From Mytilus californianus (Eukaryota > Mollusca > Bivalvia > Mytilida > Mytilidae), in NCBI RefSeq assembly GCF_021869535.1, contig NW_026262581.1, positions 120,618,771 to 120,682,770 on the forward strand: a stretch of DNA of 64,000 bases. The letters run 5' to 3'. Every line of letters begins with the position of its first letter. The first letter of the stretch is position 1. Both the position numbers and the translations under genes were made by a program. Below the pieces are notes generated by a model that saw only the letters and a program-made list of their open reading frames with translations, was not told where the DNA came from and made no database searches. This document shows, in pieces, positions 1-10,899 of the stretch.

Positions 1-777
1 CATTATTTGTCGAAATGCTCATCTGGTGCAGTAATATATACCGTAAATGTTATATATGCTAATTGTAGTTCCTTTGCTGTTTACACATATGACCTTTTTA
101 TTATGTCAGTTAGCTGAGGTTTCCTTTCTGAATCAAATAACCCACATAAAAATAGAATATAATTGGAGTAATTTTTTTTTCAAATTGCAAAACTGAAGGT
201 TAAAGGCAGTTGTATTAATTTTCTTCATTTGAGATATAATTATAATATTTTGAGGACCAACAATACTTCGAAAAGTTTTTTTGCTAATGCGATATTATGA
301 TAATATCTCTTCTTGGTGAATCATTGGTGTACGTTATGTTCTTAAGATTTCAAATATGTTACAAAAATTACAGATATGCATTTTTTATTATTATTCACAA
401 GACGTTCAGTAGTCAATCAATTTTCATCAACATTTCTCAAACTCGTGCGACACTGATTCGTTATTTATAACAAACAAGAAAATTATCCACCATTCTACAA
501 ATTATTCTCTAACAGTTACTTCTCTTTTTTCATGTTTTGATAAAGAACTGTATTCTGTTTGTTAAATATCTGGTGAAATTTTTAATCATTTTGGCCTTCT
601 ATTTTTCATATTGAGAAGTGAGGTATGAATTATCGTTACGAAAATGCAGTATTTTTATCTAGTATAAATATGACAATCTACTTCTTTAAATAAAACATTT
701 TACATATATAAACTGTGATACTGATACATGATTATTTGTATGAAATTGCAAAATAAACTGACGAACATCTTTCTGTA
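1..777. other. AT-rich non-coding stretch
   Basis: Low-complexity AT-rich DNA with short homopolymer runs. I see no open frame of useful length, RNA gene or inverted repeat. Confidence 0.5.
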
Positions 778-1110
778 AGTTGGGGTCCGACACCCTACCC
801 CACCCTAACTTTCAAAGTTAATAAAAAAAAATTCTGAGGCAAGACTTTTTTCCACACTAGGTGCAAATGAAAGTTGGGACCCTTAGGCATGCTTGACTGA
901 AAAATTCCAGGCGGGGTATAGCACGGATTTTATTCTTAAATTGATCCAAAGTTGGGGTCCGACACCCTACCCCACCCTAACTTTCAAAGTTAATAAAAAA
1001 AATTCTGAGGCAATACTTTTTTCCACACTAGGTGCAAATGAAAGTTGGGACCCTTAGGCATGCTTGACTGAAAAATCCAGGTGGGGTATAGCACGGATTT
1101 TTTTTTAAAA
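778..1110. repeat. Tandem dimer, about 174-bp unit
   Basis: Two head-to-tail copies start with GTTGGGGTCCGACACCCTAC at about 779 and 953. Both continue through a shared ACTAGGTGCAAATGAAAG segment and end in a GGGTATAGCACGGATTTT block. They differ by only a few substitutions and by poly-A/poly-T length, which suggests a recent local duplication. No coding potential is seen. Confidence 0.85.
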
Positions 1111-2690
1111 TTTGGTAATATAGCTTATAAGTTATGTCCTTGCACACCATACTTTGATTACTTAAAATAAACCCTGCGTGTCATCAAAACTAAGCGAAAC
1201 CCACTGTTACAGAAAAAGAATGATTCGCTAAAACAGATTTGTTTCACATGAAAGTATTAAAGTACGAACGCAACTTTGTATTCTTGTAGCGTAGAAATAT
1301 TTTTACTTTTTAGGATGCCGAGAATATGGAAAGCTATTTCAAACAATATCGCACAAAATTTTCTGATGGAAAAGTCGATACAATGTAGCAAGAAAACTTG
1401 GCCAACATTTAAATAATGTCATTTTTTCGGTGTTGACAGTTGAAGTGAAGTCTTAAAGCGTGCAGCACCTGCACGACGTTAACAGCACATAGTTTTTACT
1501 ATTGTTTTTAAAATATTGAACAGGAAATGAAATTTCAAAATTCATTGAATAGTGTTTTCGACGGCTAAATTGAAGTTAAAACAGTTATTGTAGTGGTAAT
1601 ATAAAATAAAAACGTTTTAGTAAGTTTGAATCTTATGCAACTTTTGGGTTCATAGACATATCTGAAAACTGGGTGCTAGCGGAGTGGCTGCTAGCTTATT
1701 ACGCTATATCAATTTGCATCCGCTCCAGACTCATTTTACCAGGATTAATTGTTCGCTTACATATACATTGAGAAAGAGTCCAATAATTCTAAATCATCTT
1801 TCTCGCTTCTAGAAGACCTAGAAGAGTAACTATATGATGAAAGGAAATAGCTGTTGACTTCACGCCATCCTTTTCAATAATTTTAGAAGACAGACGATAT
1901 TTTAGCCCCCTTAAAAGAAAATGCTCAACCTCTCGGTCTTGGGCAATATAAAGATATTCTTGCCATATGACTTGGATGGAGAGTTGTCTCCTTGGCACTC
2001 ATACCACATCTTATTTATATGGATCATATCTAAACCTCAAATTTTCTGTTAGTCATTTACAGTTAGCGTGAGATAGAAGTGCAGTACTGGAGATTCTAAT
2101 ATGACGTTCTTCTTTCGCTTTGTAAACAGCACCGTGATAAAATTCTCGATATATCTATACTTAGCGCAGACTCAGAGATGTACATAATAATGGCTGTTAC
2201 AATATACCTCCTACGTAAATCCACATGTATCGTAACCTATGTGCAAACGCTAAGCCGATTTCGCTGTGTTAAAAATTGCAATTAGAAAAAAAAACTACAG
2301 AACCTTTATTCTTATTCTGATGCATAACAAAAAGAATTAATGCATTAGAGCTCGGAAAAATGTACAAAATAAAAATAAAATAAAATTCCGCGAAATTCCA
2401 TGTTTTTGGCGCATTAAAGTCATTTCAAACCATACGACTAAGCTGAAGGTTTTTCCGTTGCGTTAACCCTCCAAATTCGGATAATATTGCATTAAAATGG
2501 AGTTTTGAGGTAGGTATTGTTTTATTTTATTTTCTATTGCATTATTCGCACATTTACTGATTTCAGCAAGTCAACATGGCGGCTCCATAGTAACGAAATG
2601 TCAACAGTGGATTTGATGGTAGCTTACGAGAAAAAAATGGCAAATGTTGGGTTTGAGAATTAAAAGAATTAAACACATTTTTTATAGCGG
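1111..2690. other. Non-coding, with one dispersed-repeat fragment
   Basis: AT-rich sequence without a credible gene. Positions 1962-2022 hold the end of the TGATTGCCAATGAGACA dispersed family in inverse orientation (GAGTTGTCTCCTTGGCACTC then ATACCACATCTT). The open frame at 1789-1998 is a by-product of that fragment and the sequence beside it. Confidence 0.5.
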
Positions 2691-2696
2691 TTATTT

Positions 2697-2993
2697 AAGA
2701 AATAATTCATGCAAGCTATAATAGATTTGTTAGAAATTTTTAGCTTTATCTAACAGGGGGTAAAATAAAACAGCCACACACACGGCATACCAACCCTAGC
2801 GTCAGTTTTTTAAATGACCGTATTTGTGCTATTAGAATCGAAATAATTCATGGAAGCCATAGATTTGTTGGAAATTTAAACATGGTATGGGCCGTGATAT
2901 TCGTTAAACGCTAACGCTCAGGATAAAATTCGAATATCACGGCCCAGGCCATGTGTGAATTTCCAACAAATCTATGGCTTCCATGAATTACTT
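2697..2993. repeat. Palindromic foldback element plus a stray arm
   Basis: Positions 2840-2903 and 2931-2993 are near-perfect reverse complements (about 63 bp per arm, with AATTCATGGAAGCCATAGAT and GGGCCGTGATATTCG inside the left arm). They are separated by a 27-base loop. A diverged partial copy of the outer arm lies just upstream at about 2697-2745. This is the structure of a short foldback MITE. Confidence 0.8.
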
Positions 2994-3299
2994 CTTAATT
3001 ATTCACTTCAATGGGAAAACAGTCTTCGGGCATTACAATCATTGAATATATTAGGTTACTTGATAAAATTTCGCTCGGTTTGGCCCACGAAATGAAAGTT
3101 ACATTCTGACGTAGAATTTAATTGTTTGACTCTTTGCTAATTTTTGTTGTTGTTGTCTGTAATACCGACATTTTAGAGTTTAATGCTTTTTTACACTTAT
3201 TGTTTTGTACTTTCTTCTTCTTTCTGTCTTGTTGTTCAACAAACCGAGACCTGTTTTATGACATATCAGGATAACTGTCTAAAACTTGTCAGAATATCC

Positions 3300-3502
3300 A
3301 TGTTCAATATCAATTTGTGGTGAGTTAATTAAAATATCAAACTGTGGTGTGTTCAATATCAATTTGTGGTGAGTTAAATATCAAACTTCGGTGTGTTCAA
3401 TATCAATTTGTGGTCTGTTCAATATCAATTTGTTGTGTGTTCAATATCAATTTGTGGTGTGTTCAATATCAATTTGTGGTGTGTTCAATATCAATTTGCC
3501 TC
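3300..3502 (+). repeat. 22-bp tandem satellite
   Basis: The unit GTGTTCAATATCAATTTGTG with a two-base spacer repeats at about 22-bp spacing. It is degenerate at the 5' end (AAATATCAAACT variants) and nearly perfect from 3395 on. The 118-residue frame at 3344-3700 is produced by this array running into the neighbouring palindrome and is not a gene. Confidence 0.85.
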
Positions 3503-3662
3503 CACAGGGAAAATGTTACAAATTTTCACACTAGAAGGGATGACATGGTTAAATCACCCTTAGTGTCTGTCAATCATTACCTGGGTTACGCCGTCAGCAA
3601 GATGAATAATGTCAAACAAGTTGAAACAAATATCAGTTCAGTCATAAGATTTACTACTTATA

Positions 3663-4045
3663 GGTTAGACAATACTTGGTCATGTTTTATGAAGATTTAA
3701 AGCCCAAGGCGTAGCCGAGGGCTTTAAATCTTCATAAAACATGACCAAGTATTGTCTGACCAATTTAGAACATATTCACACTTTCGAGTGACCTTACAAA
3801 ATTATCCTTTCCCATTGTAATATTCAAACCTAAATAAGAGTTCACTTTGTAAAGGTTAGACAATACTTGGTCATGTTTTATGAAGATTTAAAGCCCAAGG
3901 CGTAGCCGAGGGTTTTAAATGTTCATAAAACATGACCAAGTATTGTCTGACCAATTTAGAACATATTCACACTTTCGAGTGACCTTACAATATTATCCTT
4001 TCCCATTGTAATATGCAAACCTTAATAAGAACTCACTTTTTATAA
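3663..4045. repeat. Tandemly duplicated palindromic element
   Basis: A 99-bp palindrome at 3663-3761 (arms beginning GGTTAGACAATACTTGGTCA, tip containing GGCGTAGCC) is repeated with its right flank 191 bp later at 3854-3952. The right flank (ACATATTCACACTTTCGAGT) is shared too, so the duplication covered the palindrome and about 90 bp of flank. Confidence 0.85.
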
Positions 4046-4969
4046 TGAAGCGTTAACTAGGTTAATAAAAGGAATGTATAACATAAGTAATGATCATTTC
4101 AATGGATGGAATGAAATAGCACTAACATAGTTTTGTGAGGACAAAAAGGATAAATTGTTCAAACATTGAGTTTTTCTTCTGCTTTAGGTAAAATTTAATA
4201 CTTATATACCTTAAATTTCTTGTTTTTAAAAAGCACACAATATAATATAAAAGCTTTTTGAAGTTTGTATATTTTTTGATAATTATAAAACTCACTCTAT
4301 AAATATTTGAATTACAACCATTCAACATCAGATGCTTACTTTTTATTGATGAATGTACATGAATTGTGGTTTTTTTTCGAAAAAAATCCTTTGCTTTATA
4401 TATCAGCAGTCTGACATCGTTTTCTTGAAAGAAAAAAAAATAATTGACTCGAATGTCTGCTATCAAAATTGAATAAAAGATTATTTTACCTACATCTTTG
4501 CCCCCATTTCATTTTTTGTTTGTTATATATATGTACCATGATAAACATTTGCAAAGTTCAAAATGTTTTTTTATAATTCTATTCTCTTTCATCTTTAATC
4601 AGTAGGCTATTTTCCCAAGGAAAATGCCTCAGGGGATTGTACACCGTTAGTGTTGTTATTAAGAGTTCACTTTCATTATTGATCTACAATGAAAAGTCAT
4701 TCATGTAAAGCATTTTATAGTGCATGGAAAGCCATGTACTATGAAAAGTAGAAGGGAAAAAACTGACTTTTCATTGGACGAGAAGGGGTGAGTATGTTCT
4801 AATAGAGACTTCATCATACAAGTAGTATAACATACTTGTAATATTAATTTCAATGACAGATACTAATAAGGGAGAACATCTCCATACTGACGTTAATCCT
4901 ATTGTTTAAAACCCTCAGGCAAAGTTGACCATTGATATTTTGGCAATTCTTTTAGGTCCCCTTGTATAT
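4046..4969. other. Non-coding, with one dispersed repeat
   Basis: No gene is supported. Positions about 4640-4745 (ATTCATGTAAAGCAT then GTGCATGGAAAGCCATGTAC) recur at about 10315-10415, so this is an interspersed repeat present twice in the window. Confidence 0.5.
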
Positions 4970-5056
4970 GTTAGAGAATGATAATCCCTTTCTTCATGAA
5001 TAAGTACGAGCGTTAGCGAGTACTTATCATGAAGTAAGGGATTATCATTCTCTTAC
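4970..5056. repeat. 87-bp palindromic hairpin element
   Basis: GAGAATGATAATCCCTT at the left pairs with AAGGGATTATCATTCTC at the right. The complementarity continues inward through TTCATGA and AGTAC to a short GCGTTAGCG tip. It resembles the palindromes at 2840 and 3663 in architecture but not in sequence. Confidence 0.8.
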
Positions 5057-6085
5057 AAACTTAGAATATTGTAAAGCGCTCAAGGCTCAAATGATATATT
5101 CAAGAATTAGTTTCATCGTCAGTGCAATGTTTATAATTGATGCATGACTTCCCTTTTCGGCATGTCATTTATGGATAAGTTTTAGTGATGTGAGGACTTT
5201 CTTATCATTTGGGAAATATTTGTTTTTTAAAAATGCGTTATAGATATTAGGTGACACAACAGTAGAAAGAAAAGGTAGGAATTGTATGTTTCCTGATTGT
5301 GAGTATGAATGTAAATCATGTAATATTTTAGTGAGGAATTATCCTTTTCTTATTTACAGTTTAAATCAATTAATACATTTGAGTTACAACTAAAATTTAT
5401 TTCACAGCCAATAATTTGGTCCGGCTTTTTACATCAAATACTGTTTCATTATGTCAGGGAAATGTTCAAAAATAATGCCCTTAAAAGTTTTTAATATGTT
5501 AAAAATTAAATTCCTGTTTTTTTTTTTCGGAACACATGTATTGGAAATAACTATTCTCCCCAACCGCTGATCAAGTAATCAAAGTTTTGGAAAGCTAAAG
5601 ATTTAGGTTATTTTTTATCTGAAAGATTTTTTTTTCTTTCTTTTTTTGCATTGCTTTGGTATTGTTTAATTTTATAGTAATTTGAAGTTATTAATATTTT
5701 CATAATAAAATTCACGGTTCCAATTTTACTGCACCAGTAAACTTCAAATTGTTTTGAGATTTTTGTTTGTTTCACAATTCAACTTTTAGTCAGTTTCAAT
5801 CACTGTGTGATAAATCCTTTCAATCTGATAAATGTGCTTCGGGGCAGTTGTAACTCATTTATAGAAACTCTTTGTTTGAACTGAAAATAGACCCAAATAA
5901 TAGGATAATCCCTTACTAAGAACATGATTTACATTCATTCTTCACAATTAAGAGGCATCCAATTCTACAATTTCATTGGTCGAGAGTACTTTGCTATATT
6001 CTAATGGTTATATAGCTCGTCAAGTATTAACACGTCCCTGAATTTCAAATTTTGGGATTTGAGAGCTACTGATAAAGATAAGACA
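5057..6085. other. Non-coding AT-rich stretch
   Basis: Homopolymer-rich AT sequence. I see no gene, RNA or clear repeat here. Confidence 0.45.
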
Positions 6086-6089
6086 AGAA

Positions 6090-6800
6090 TAGAGCTCCGG
6101 AGGCACCAACGTTATGGTTCCTTATTTATATTTTCTGGGTCGCTACCGCAGCTATTGGACTGTTAGTTACCAAGGTTATTAACAGCCCAGTAGTCAAATC
6201 TTCACCAATGACATGATTTAGAACATTGATTTAATTTTTTCCATTAATAAATTATTAGAAACCAAGCTTCCAACTTCTCAGGCAGAAAACGAAGTATACG
6301 TTTAAGTGATAGCGGCAAAATTCCGTTTATGTTCATTTGCCGATTGAACATATTAATTCGCCTACAATTTCTCTTCCTGCCTATGAGAAATCGGCGCTTA
6401 ATCAATGAGCCCATATTTCACCTGGTGTCATGTTCCACAGGACTACGAGTCAGCAAGTGGACATGTCAACGAATCAGCAATTCGACAGGTAAACGGGTTG
6501 ACAGGCGAACAAGTTAACGAGCCCATATTTCATTTGTATAGGACAGGTGATGAGTAAGCGAGTCGACAGGCAAAATTAGTTGGCAGATCGACAGATCAAC
6601 AAGCCAATGATTTCAGGTATTTTGTGTCAAGTTCTAAAGGTAGATGAGTCTGCAAGTTGACTTATTAGTTCTTTTCATGATCTACTAGTCAACGGGTCAA
6701 CAAATCATTGGGTCGACAAGTCAACTATGGTATCTGGTAGTTTTGTGTTATGTGGAAAAGTTGTTATAGGGAGTATATAACGATTGGTAGGCCTTACGTT
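6090..6800. repeat. Degenerate GTCAAC/GTCGAC-type repeat block, part of the duplicated segment
   Basis: Short related words (GTCAAC, GTCGACAGG, AACGAGTC and variants) recur irregularly from about 6420 to 6730. A similar run occurs at 14400-14510. The flanks (GGGTCGCTACCGC at 6139, GAGTATATAACGATTGGT at 6772) reappear at about 14095 and 14158. This block therefore belongs to the segment duplicated around the second Cys-rich gene. Confidence 0.55.
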
Positions 6801-7051
6801 ATGTTCAGGGCCAAAAGTAAAATGTATTTCTAATATTGTTACAATAACAGACTGACACTGAAATATTAAAAAAAAAACAAAAAAACTTAAATGTTTATAT
6901 TATTTTATATTGCCTTAAGTCTTCAATATTTAAACGATGCTCTAAAATCTATCACACTATATATACATTACAAGAGAGATTGTGCCAGGTATTGATATCA
7001 ATGTACAAATAAATGAAATAGAACAAATATTATCCTATTGTATTACATTTT

Positions 7052-7603
7052 TTAAACCGGTTGCTCAGTTACAGGTGGATTCATTGACACTGCCTCTTCA
7101 TATGACAGGGGCTGTGTTGTTACGGTGTCATTTTGTTCGCTTTCTTGCTTTCTTCCCTTCTGATTTGTTTCAGTCTGATTCGGATTTTCTCGCTGCGTTG
7201 AAGACCCATTGGTGGTCTTCGGCTTTTGTCCGCTCTTTGGTCGGGTTATTGTCTCTTTGACATATTTCCCATTTCCATTCTCAATTTTATTAGCGTAACG
7301 ACATTGCTGATTCGTTGTTGCATTGTAAGAGCCTGAGCGTGAATTATTGTAACAGTCCCAATCGGAAGTAACGCAGCAAAAATATGCCGGATAGCAACCT
7401 CTACATCCGTTACTGTTTCCATCGCAACAATCACATGTACAGCCATTACACGTGAAGATTTTGCAGCAATCATCACAACAGTCACATTTACAATCACCAC
7501 AATCGCAATTACAGTCACCACAATCGCAATTACAGTCACCACAGTCGCAGTTGCCACAATCACAATCACCACAGTCGCAATCACCACAATCTATATCTCC
7601 CAT
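7052..7603 (-). CDS. Cys/Asp-rich repeat protein, copy 1 (PPxY lost)
   Basis: The frame encodes 183 residues of unknown function; I do not recognise the family. Residues 1 to about 85 are built of CGDC and CDC units followed by CC pairs, with 29 cysteines and many Asp/Gly. The tail is polar (Asn, Gln, Thr, Ser, Lys) and ends in SYEEA and NPPVTEQPV motifs. No signal peptide or membrane segment is visible, so an intracellular product is likely. The Cys density recalls metallothioneins, but the repeat is acidic and the order differs, so metal binding or S-acylation is only a guess. I chose the ATG at 7603, not 7621: the sequence just upstream (ATATTTCAG) looks like a splice acceptor and is conserved in copy 2, so the earlier ATG is probably intronic. 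Compared with copy 2, this copy has about 35-40 extra residues in the linker and PLSY where copy 2 has PPSY. Confidence 0.65.
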   Translation of the reverse strand: MGDIDCGDCDCGDCDCGNCDCGDCNCDCGDCNCDCGDCKCDCCDDCCKIFTCNGCTCDCCDGNSNGCRGCYPAYFCCVTSDWDCYNNSRSGSYNATTNQQCRYANKIENGNGKYVKETITRPKSGQKPKTTNGSSTQRENPNQTETNQKGRKQESEQNDTVTTQPLSYEEAVSMNPPVTEQPV

Positions 7604-7725
7604 TCTCTGAAATATATACATTGTATCATTTAGCCATTACATTTTCTGTTAAGCCAAAAAGGCTGATTGTGAATCCTATACGTATTAAAATGATTTATTT
7701 AGTACAAAAAATGTATATACGCTCG
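7604..7725 (-). promoter_or_regulatory. Conserved splice acceptor and upstream flank of copy 1
   Basis: On the minus strand ATATATTTCAG precedes GAATGGGAG with three bases between AG and the ATG, the same arrangement as at copy 2. Homology with the copy 2 flank extends about 100 bp further (GGCTGATTG, AAATGTAATGGCTAAATGAT). A 5' non-coding exon farther upstream is implied but I could not locate it. Confidence 0.45.
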
Positions 7726-8351
7726 TGCAATTTCCCTCTGACATATTTTCTCAAGTGTGTTTATAAGCAGCATTCTTGTCAAAAAATTTCAGAAGAAAAG
7801 AATCCCCAAAAATATAGAATGTGAGTGCCATAAAAAGCATGTCAGTATTGTCAAGAGGTTCATTTTCTGATTATAAAATAACAAATCTGCATCATATTTT
7901 CTTTTTACAACGTTCTTATATTCCATGATCATCCCTTGTTAAATTTCGCTCCTTTATTTATATGATAAATTTTCAAATTGAAAGTTTGAAGTTTTGAATG
8001 GTTATCTCTATCGCCTTCTAAATAAAATCACCAATAGCAAACATCGACGTTTCCAGACGTTGTCAATTTTTCGATGCTGAATCATTTTACTAGACACTCA
8101 TGACATATATATTTATTTTACCCTCAAGTGACCATTAGCCTTTTCGAACAACAGCCCCCCCCCCCCCCCCCCCCCCAGATTGAAATAAAGTGTAAGGATG
8201 ACATGTCCTGCACATATGCTATTGGGGGTAATTCGAGTGTAGTTTGAATGCTATCAGTAACGATACTAAAAGAGTTTACGCTTTTATAAATTATATTATT
8301 CATTATAGGTCATAGTGCACACAAACTGACGTTGCATGTCCAATTCCAATT
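7726..8351. other. Non-coding, with a 22-base poly-C run
   Basis: AT-rich sequence without a gene. A homopolymer of 22 C lies at about 8155-8176. The segment near 8265-8330 (ATTATTCATTATAGGTCATA) resembles the repeat unit at 22060-22200. Confidence 0.5.
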
Positions 8352-8719
8352 CATAATATACTAAACCGACTCGGTGGTCTCGTGGTAGCGTGCGTGTTCG
8401 CCTCGAGTGCGGGAGGTCGTGGGTTCGAACCCCGGCCGGGTCAATCCAAAGACTTTAAAATTTGTATTTGCTGCTTGTCCGCTAAGCACGCGGCATTAAG
8501 GAGTAAGATCAAAGAATAGTCGGCTCGGAGTCAGAATAATGTGTCCGGGTAAGGTGACATGTCTTCTTCCGGAATGTTACCTTGTGAACTAGCACGTTAA
8601 ATATCCGGCTCAGCGTGTCGGTCTAGTACAAAGCAGGGTAAATATGTTCTCGTCCTGAATATGCATATCAATTTGCTTCTGGACGTTAAACAGCAATCCA
8701 TCATCATCATAATATACTA
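8352..8719 (+). mobile_element. Complete tRNA-derived SINE with 12-bp target duplication
   Basis: The direct repeat CATAATATACTA flanks the element at 8352-8363 and 8708-8719. The 5' head (8368-8442) folds as a tRNA: a seven-pair acceptor stem GACTCGG/CCGGGTC, an A-box-like TGGTCTCGTGGTAGCG and a B box GGTTCGAACC. It looks tRNA-Gly-like by its TCGCCT and GCGGGAGG segments. A tRNA-unrelated body follows, ending in GGACGTTAAACAGCAATCC and a short CAT tail. It would be moved by a LINE reverse transcriptase and transcribed by Pol III. Related copies lie at 8877, 33099, 33470-34292, 57930 and 61360. Confidence 0.92.
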
Positions 8720-8876
8720 CGTAGGGGAAACATAACAATTGGTGCGATATTATAAAATTTTATTGTAAGTCAATTATTACACTTTAAAATCTAGATACCC
8801 AAGCCCAACAGGCACTTGTCTTTGACTGTGTTTTGCTTAAAAAATGTTATATATAGCTACCCTGAAATCTTTAAAA

Positions 8877-9014
8877 CCCTTAATGCCGCTTGCTAAGCGG
8901 AGAAGCAGCATATACCAAGTTTAAAGTCATTGGTTTGACCAGGCCTGGGTTTGAACCCACGACCTCCCGCACTCGAAGCGAAAACGCTACCACGACACCG
9001 CCGAAGCGGTTCAG
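8877..9014 (-). mobile_element. SINE head fragment (same tRNA-derived family)
   Basis: On the minus strand this carries the tRNA-like head (GTCGTGGTAGCG, GAGTGCGGGAGGTCGTGGGT) and about 70 bases of body up to GCGGCATTAAGG. The 3' half is missing and no target duplication is apparent. Confidence 0.8.
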
Positions 9015-9480
9015 GCGTTTAAGAGCAGTAGTGAATGCATAACAGAGAGGCGAAAGATACCAAAGGGACATTCAAACTCATGAGTCGAAAATAAACTCAC
9101 AACGCCTTTGCAAAAAAAGAAAATGATCAGCAGACAAACAACAGTACACAAAACACAGCATAGAATACGAAAGACTGAGCAACACGAACCCCACCGAAAA
9201 CTGGGGGTGATCTCAGGTGCTCCGGAAGGGTAAGCAGATCCTGCTCCACATGTGTCACTCGTCGTGTTGCTCATGTTAGTACAAGTCCGGTGATAAGTCT
9301 AATTCGGTAGGTCACATTCGCGGAAAACGGGCGGGATTGCAGTTACGACAATTTGAACATACCCGTTGTCATCTGTGAAACATATTCCATAACGGTCATA
9401 AGTGTGACGGAAGGACAAACTGATGAACGGACAGATATCTCTATTATTATATACCATCTGCTTTAAAAAAAACCAGGAGT
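9015..9480 (-). repeat. Dispersed repeat related to 33592-33802
   Basis: The segment shares AGGCGAAAGATACCAAAGG, CCCCACCGAAAACTGG and GAGCAGGATC-type words, in reverse complement, with 33592-33802. Part of it is also present at 10690-10835. Two open frames cover it (9011-9274 and 9299-9490), but neither resembles a known protein and both follow the repeat, so I treat them as non-coding. Confidence 0.65.
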
Positions 9481-10610
9481 AACTATACACTTTGTGATAA
9501 GATCCAACTAACCGACTGTGCCCTCCTTATAAAATAAAGCATGTTCTCCTAGCCTCAAATAACACAAATGTGTCACTTGCTGAATATGTCTGTGGCAAAT
9601 ATGACCGGATTATTAAAACTTATATAAAAAAATTGGCCGCATGGTGACCAACATATGTATAGTTATTTATATCATCGTCTTTTGGTCTCTGGTGGATAGT
9701 TGTTTCGTTGACAATCATACCACCTCTACTTTTTTTCCTTTTTTGCTGTTTTCCCATGGAAACAATCTGATTAATATTCAAATCTATTATAGGTTGCACT
9801 TTGTAAATACAGCTGTTTCACAAGCTATACCTCTTGTGGAGAGATATATAATATTCATAGATATTTAATTTTGTTTACGTACTGGTTCCCAGATATGATC
9901 TCTATGTTTCATCTCATAGAGAAATAACTTGGGAATGTTACCGGTATAAAAACAGATGGTAGCGGCAATAATTGAATTCTGAGGGACAACCAAAGTGGAG
10001 GTAGGGATAGTACAGAACTTTAGTATAAGTTTAAACTCTTAGAAGTTCGGGGCATATAAATGTTGAAAATATGCCGCACAGCCCTATGTTTTGACCCTTG
10101 AATAAAAAAGTAGTGCATATCAACTTTCCGTTCTAGGATATATTTTTTACGAAACTTCATAGTAAAAGTGGCACAGCTTTAGTCGCAAAGGGAGTTCCTA
10201 TGGGAAATTGCATTGTCTATATTTACAGAAGTGCAACCTGTAACTCGCTTAATTACATAATTACGAAATCAGAGATCCATATTTTAATTTGATTGCCTGC
10301 AGAAATTGATCCAGGGAATTGTACATTTCGCTTGTGCTCACTTTAATAATTAATCTATAATGAAAAACCATTCATGTAAAGCATGTTATGGTGCATGGAA
10401 AGCCATGTACTGGGTATGTACTAAGTGAATTTGTTGATCAAGTTCAACCCAATGAATTTTAAAATAAGGGATAACAATAATAAAGCTAGCTAGTTTCACA
10501 GTTCATCTGGAATTCAACAGTAGGGGCACTTGGAGTCCCAAGCATAATACGAAGGATTATTTTATTTTTCTGACTGTGAACTATCAAGGTTTGTATAGCA
10601 GGACTTCATC
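9481..10610. other. Non-coding, with repeat fragments
   Basis: Positions 9620-9745 carry the TGATTGCCAATGAGACA family in inverse orientation (GGTCTCTGGTGGATAGTTG then CAATCATACCACC). Positions 10315-10415 repeat the 4640-4745 element. No gene is supported. Confidence 0.5.
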
Positions 10611-10616
10611 AGCTGA

Positions 10617-10650
10617 TGTATATATATATATATATAGAGAGAGAGAGATA
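10617..10650. repeat. TA/GA microsatellite
   Basis: About ten TA dinucleotides run directly into six GA dinucleotides. A fragment of the 9015-9480 repeat family follows at about 10690-10835. Confidence 0.9.
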
Positions 10651-10899
10651 ATTTCCTTGGTAGATTATTTATGCTTACTATGATATAGTTAAGTTTATTG
10701 TCGGATTCGTGTTGCTCAATCCAAAATCTTAGTTTTTGGTGTATTGTAGTTTGACTTTTCGCTGTTTTTGTTTTTGGTCATGTTTTTTAATGATTCAGTT
10801 TTGTTGTCCCTTGGTATCTTCTCCTCCTAGTTAAGCAGTTTTCGTGACTTTGTTGGCCATTACGGAACATCAGTATCAAAAGTGACACGGATTGGTTTC

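Noticed and set aside
3344-3700. 118-residue frame
   Set aside because: Its N-terminal half is a 22-bp satellite and its end is a palindromic element.
7246-7587. Val/Ile/Thr-rich frames over the Cys-rich genes (also 17297-17561)
   Set aside because: They are other-frame readings of the same repeat; the Cys frame is the one conserved between copies.
7603-7621. Upstream ATG extending Cys-rich copy 1 by six residues
   Set aside because: It lies before a conserved splice-acceptor-like ATTTCAG and is absent from copy 2.
8368-8442. A functional tRNA-Gly gene
   Set aside because: The tRNA-like part is the head of a repeated element with target duplications and a tRNA-unrelated body; the anticodon arm is imperfect.
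9011-9490. Two cysteine-containing frames as small secreted proteins
   Set aside because: They follow a dispersed repeat present elsewhere in the window and start or end at repeat features.
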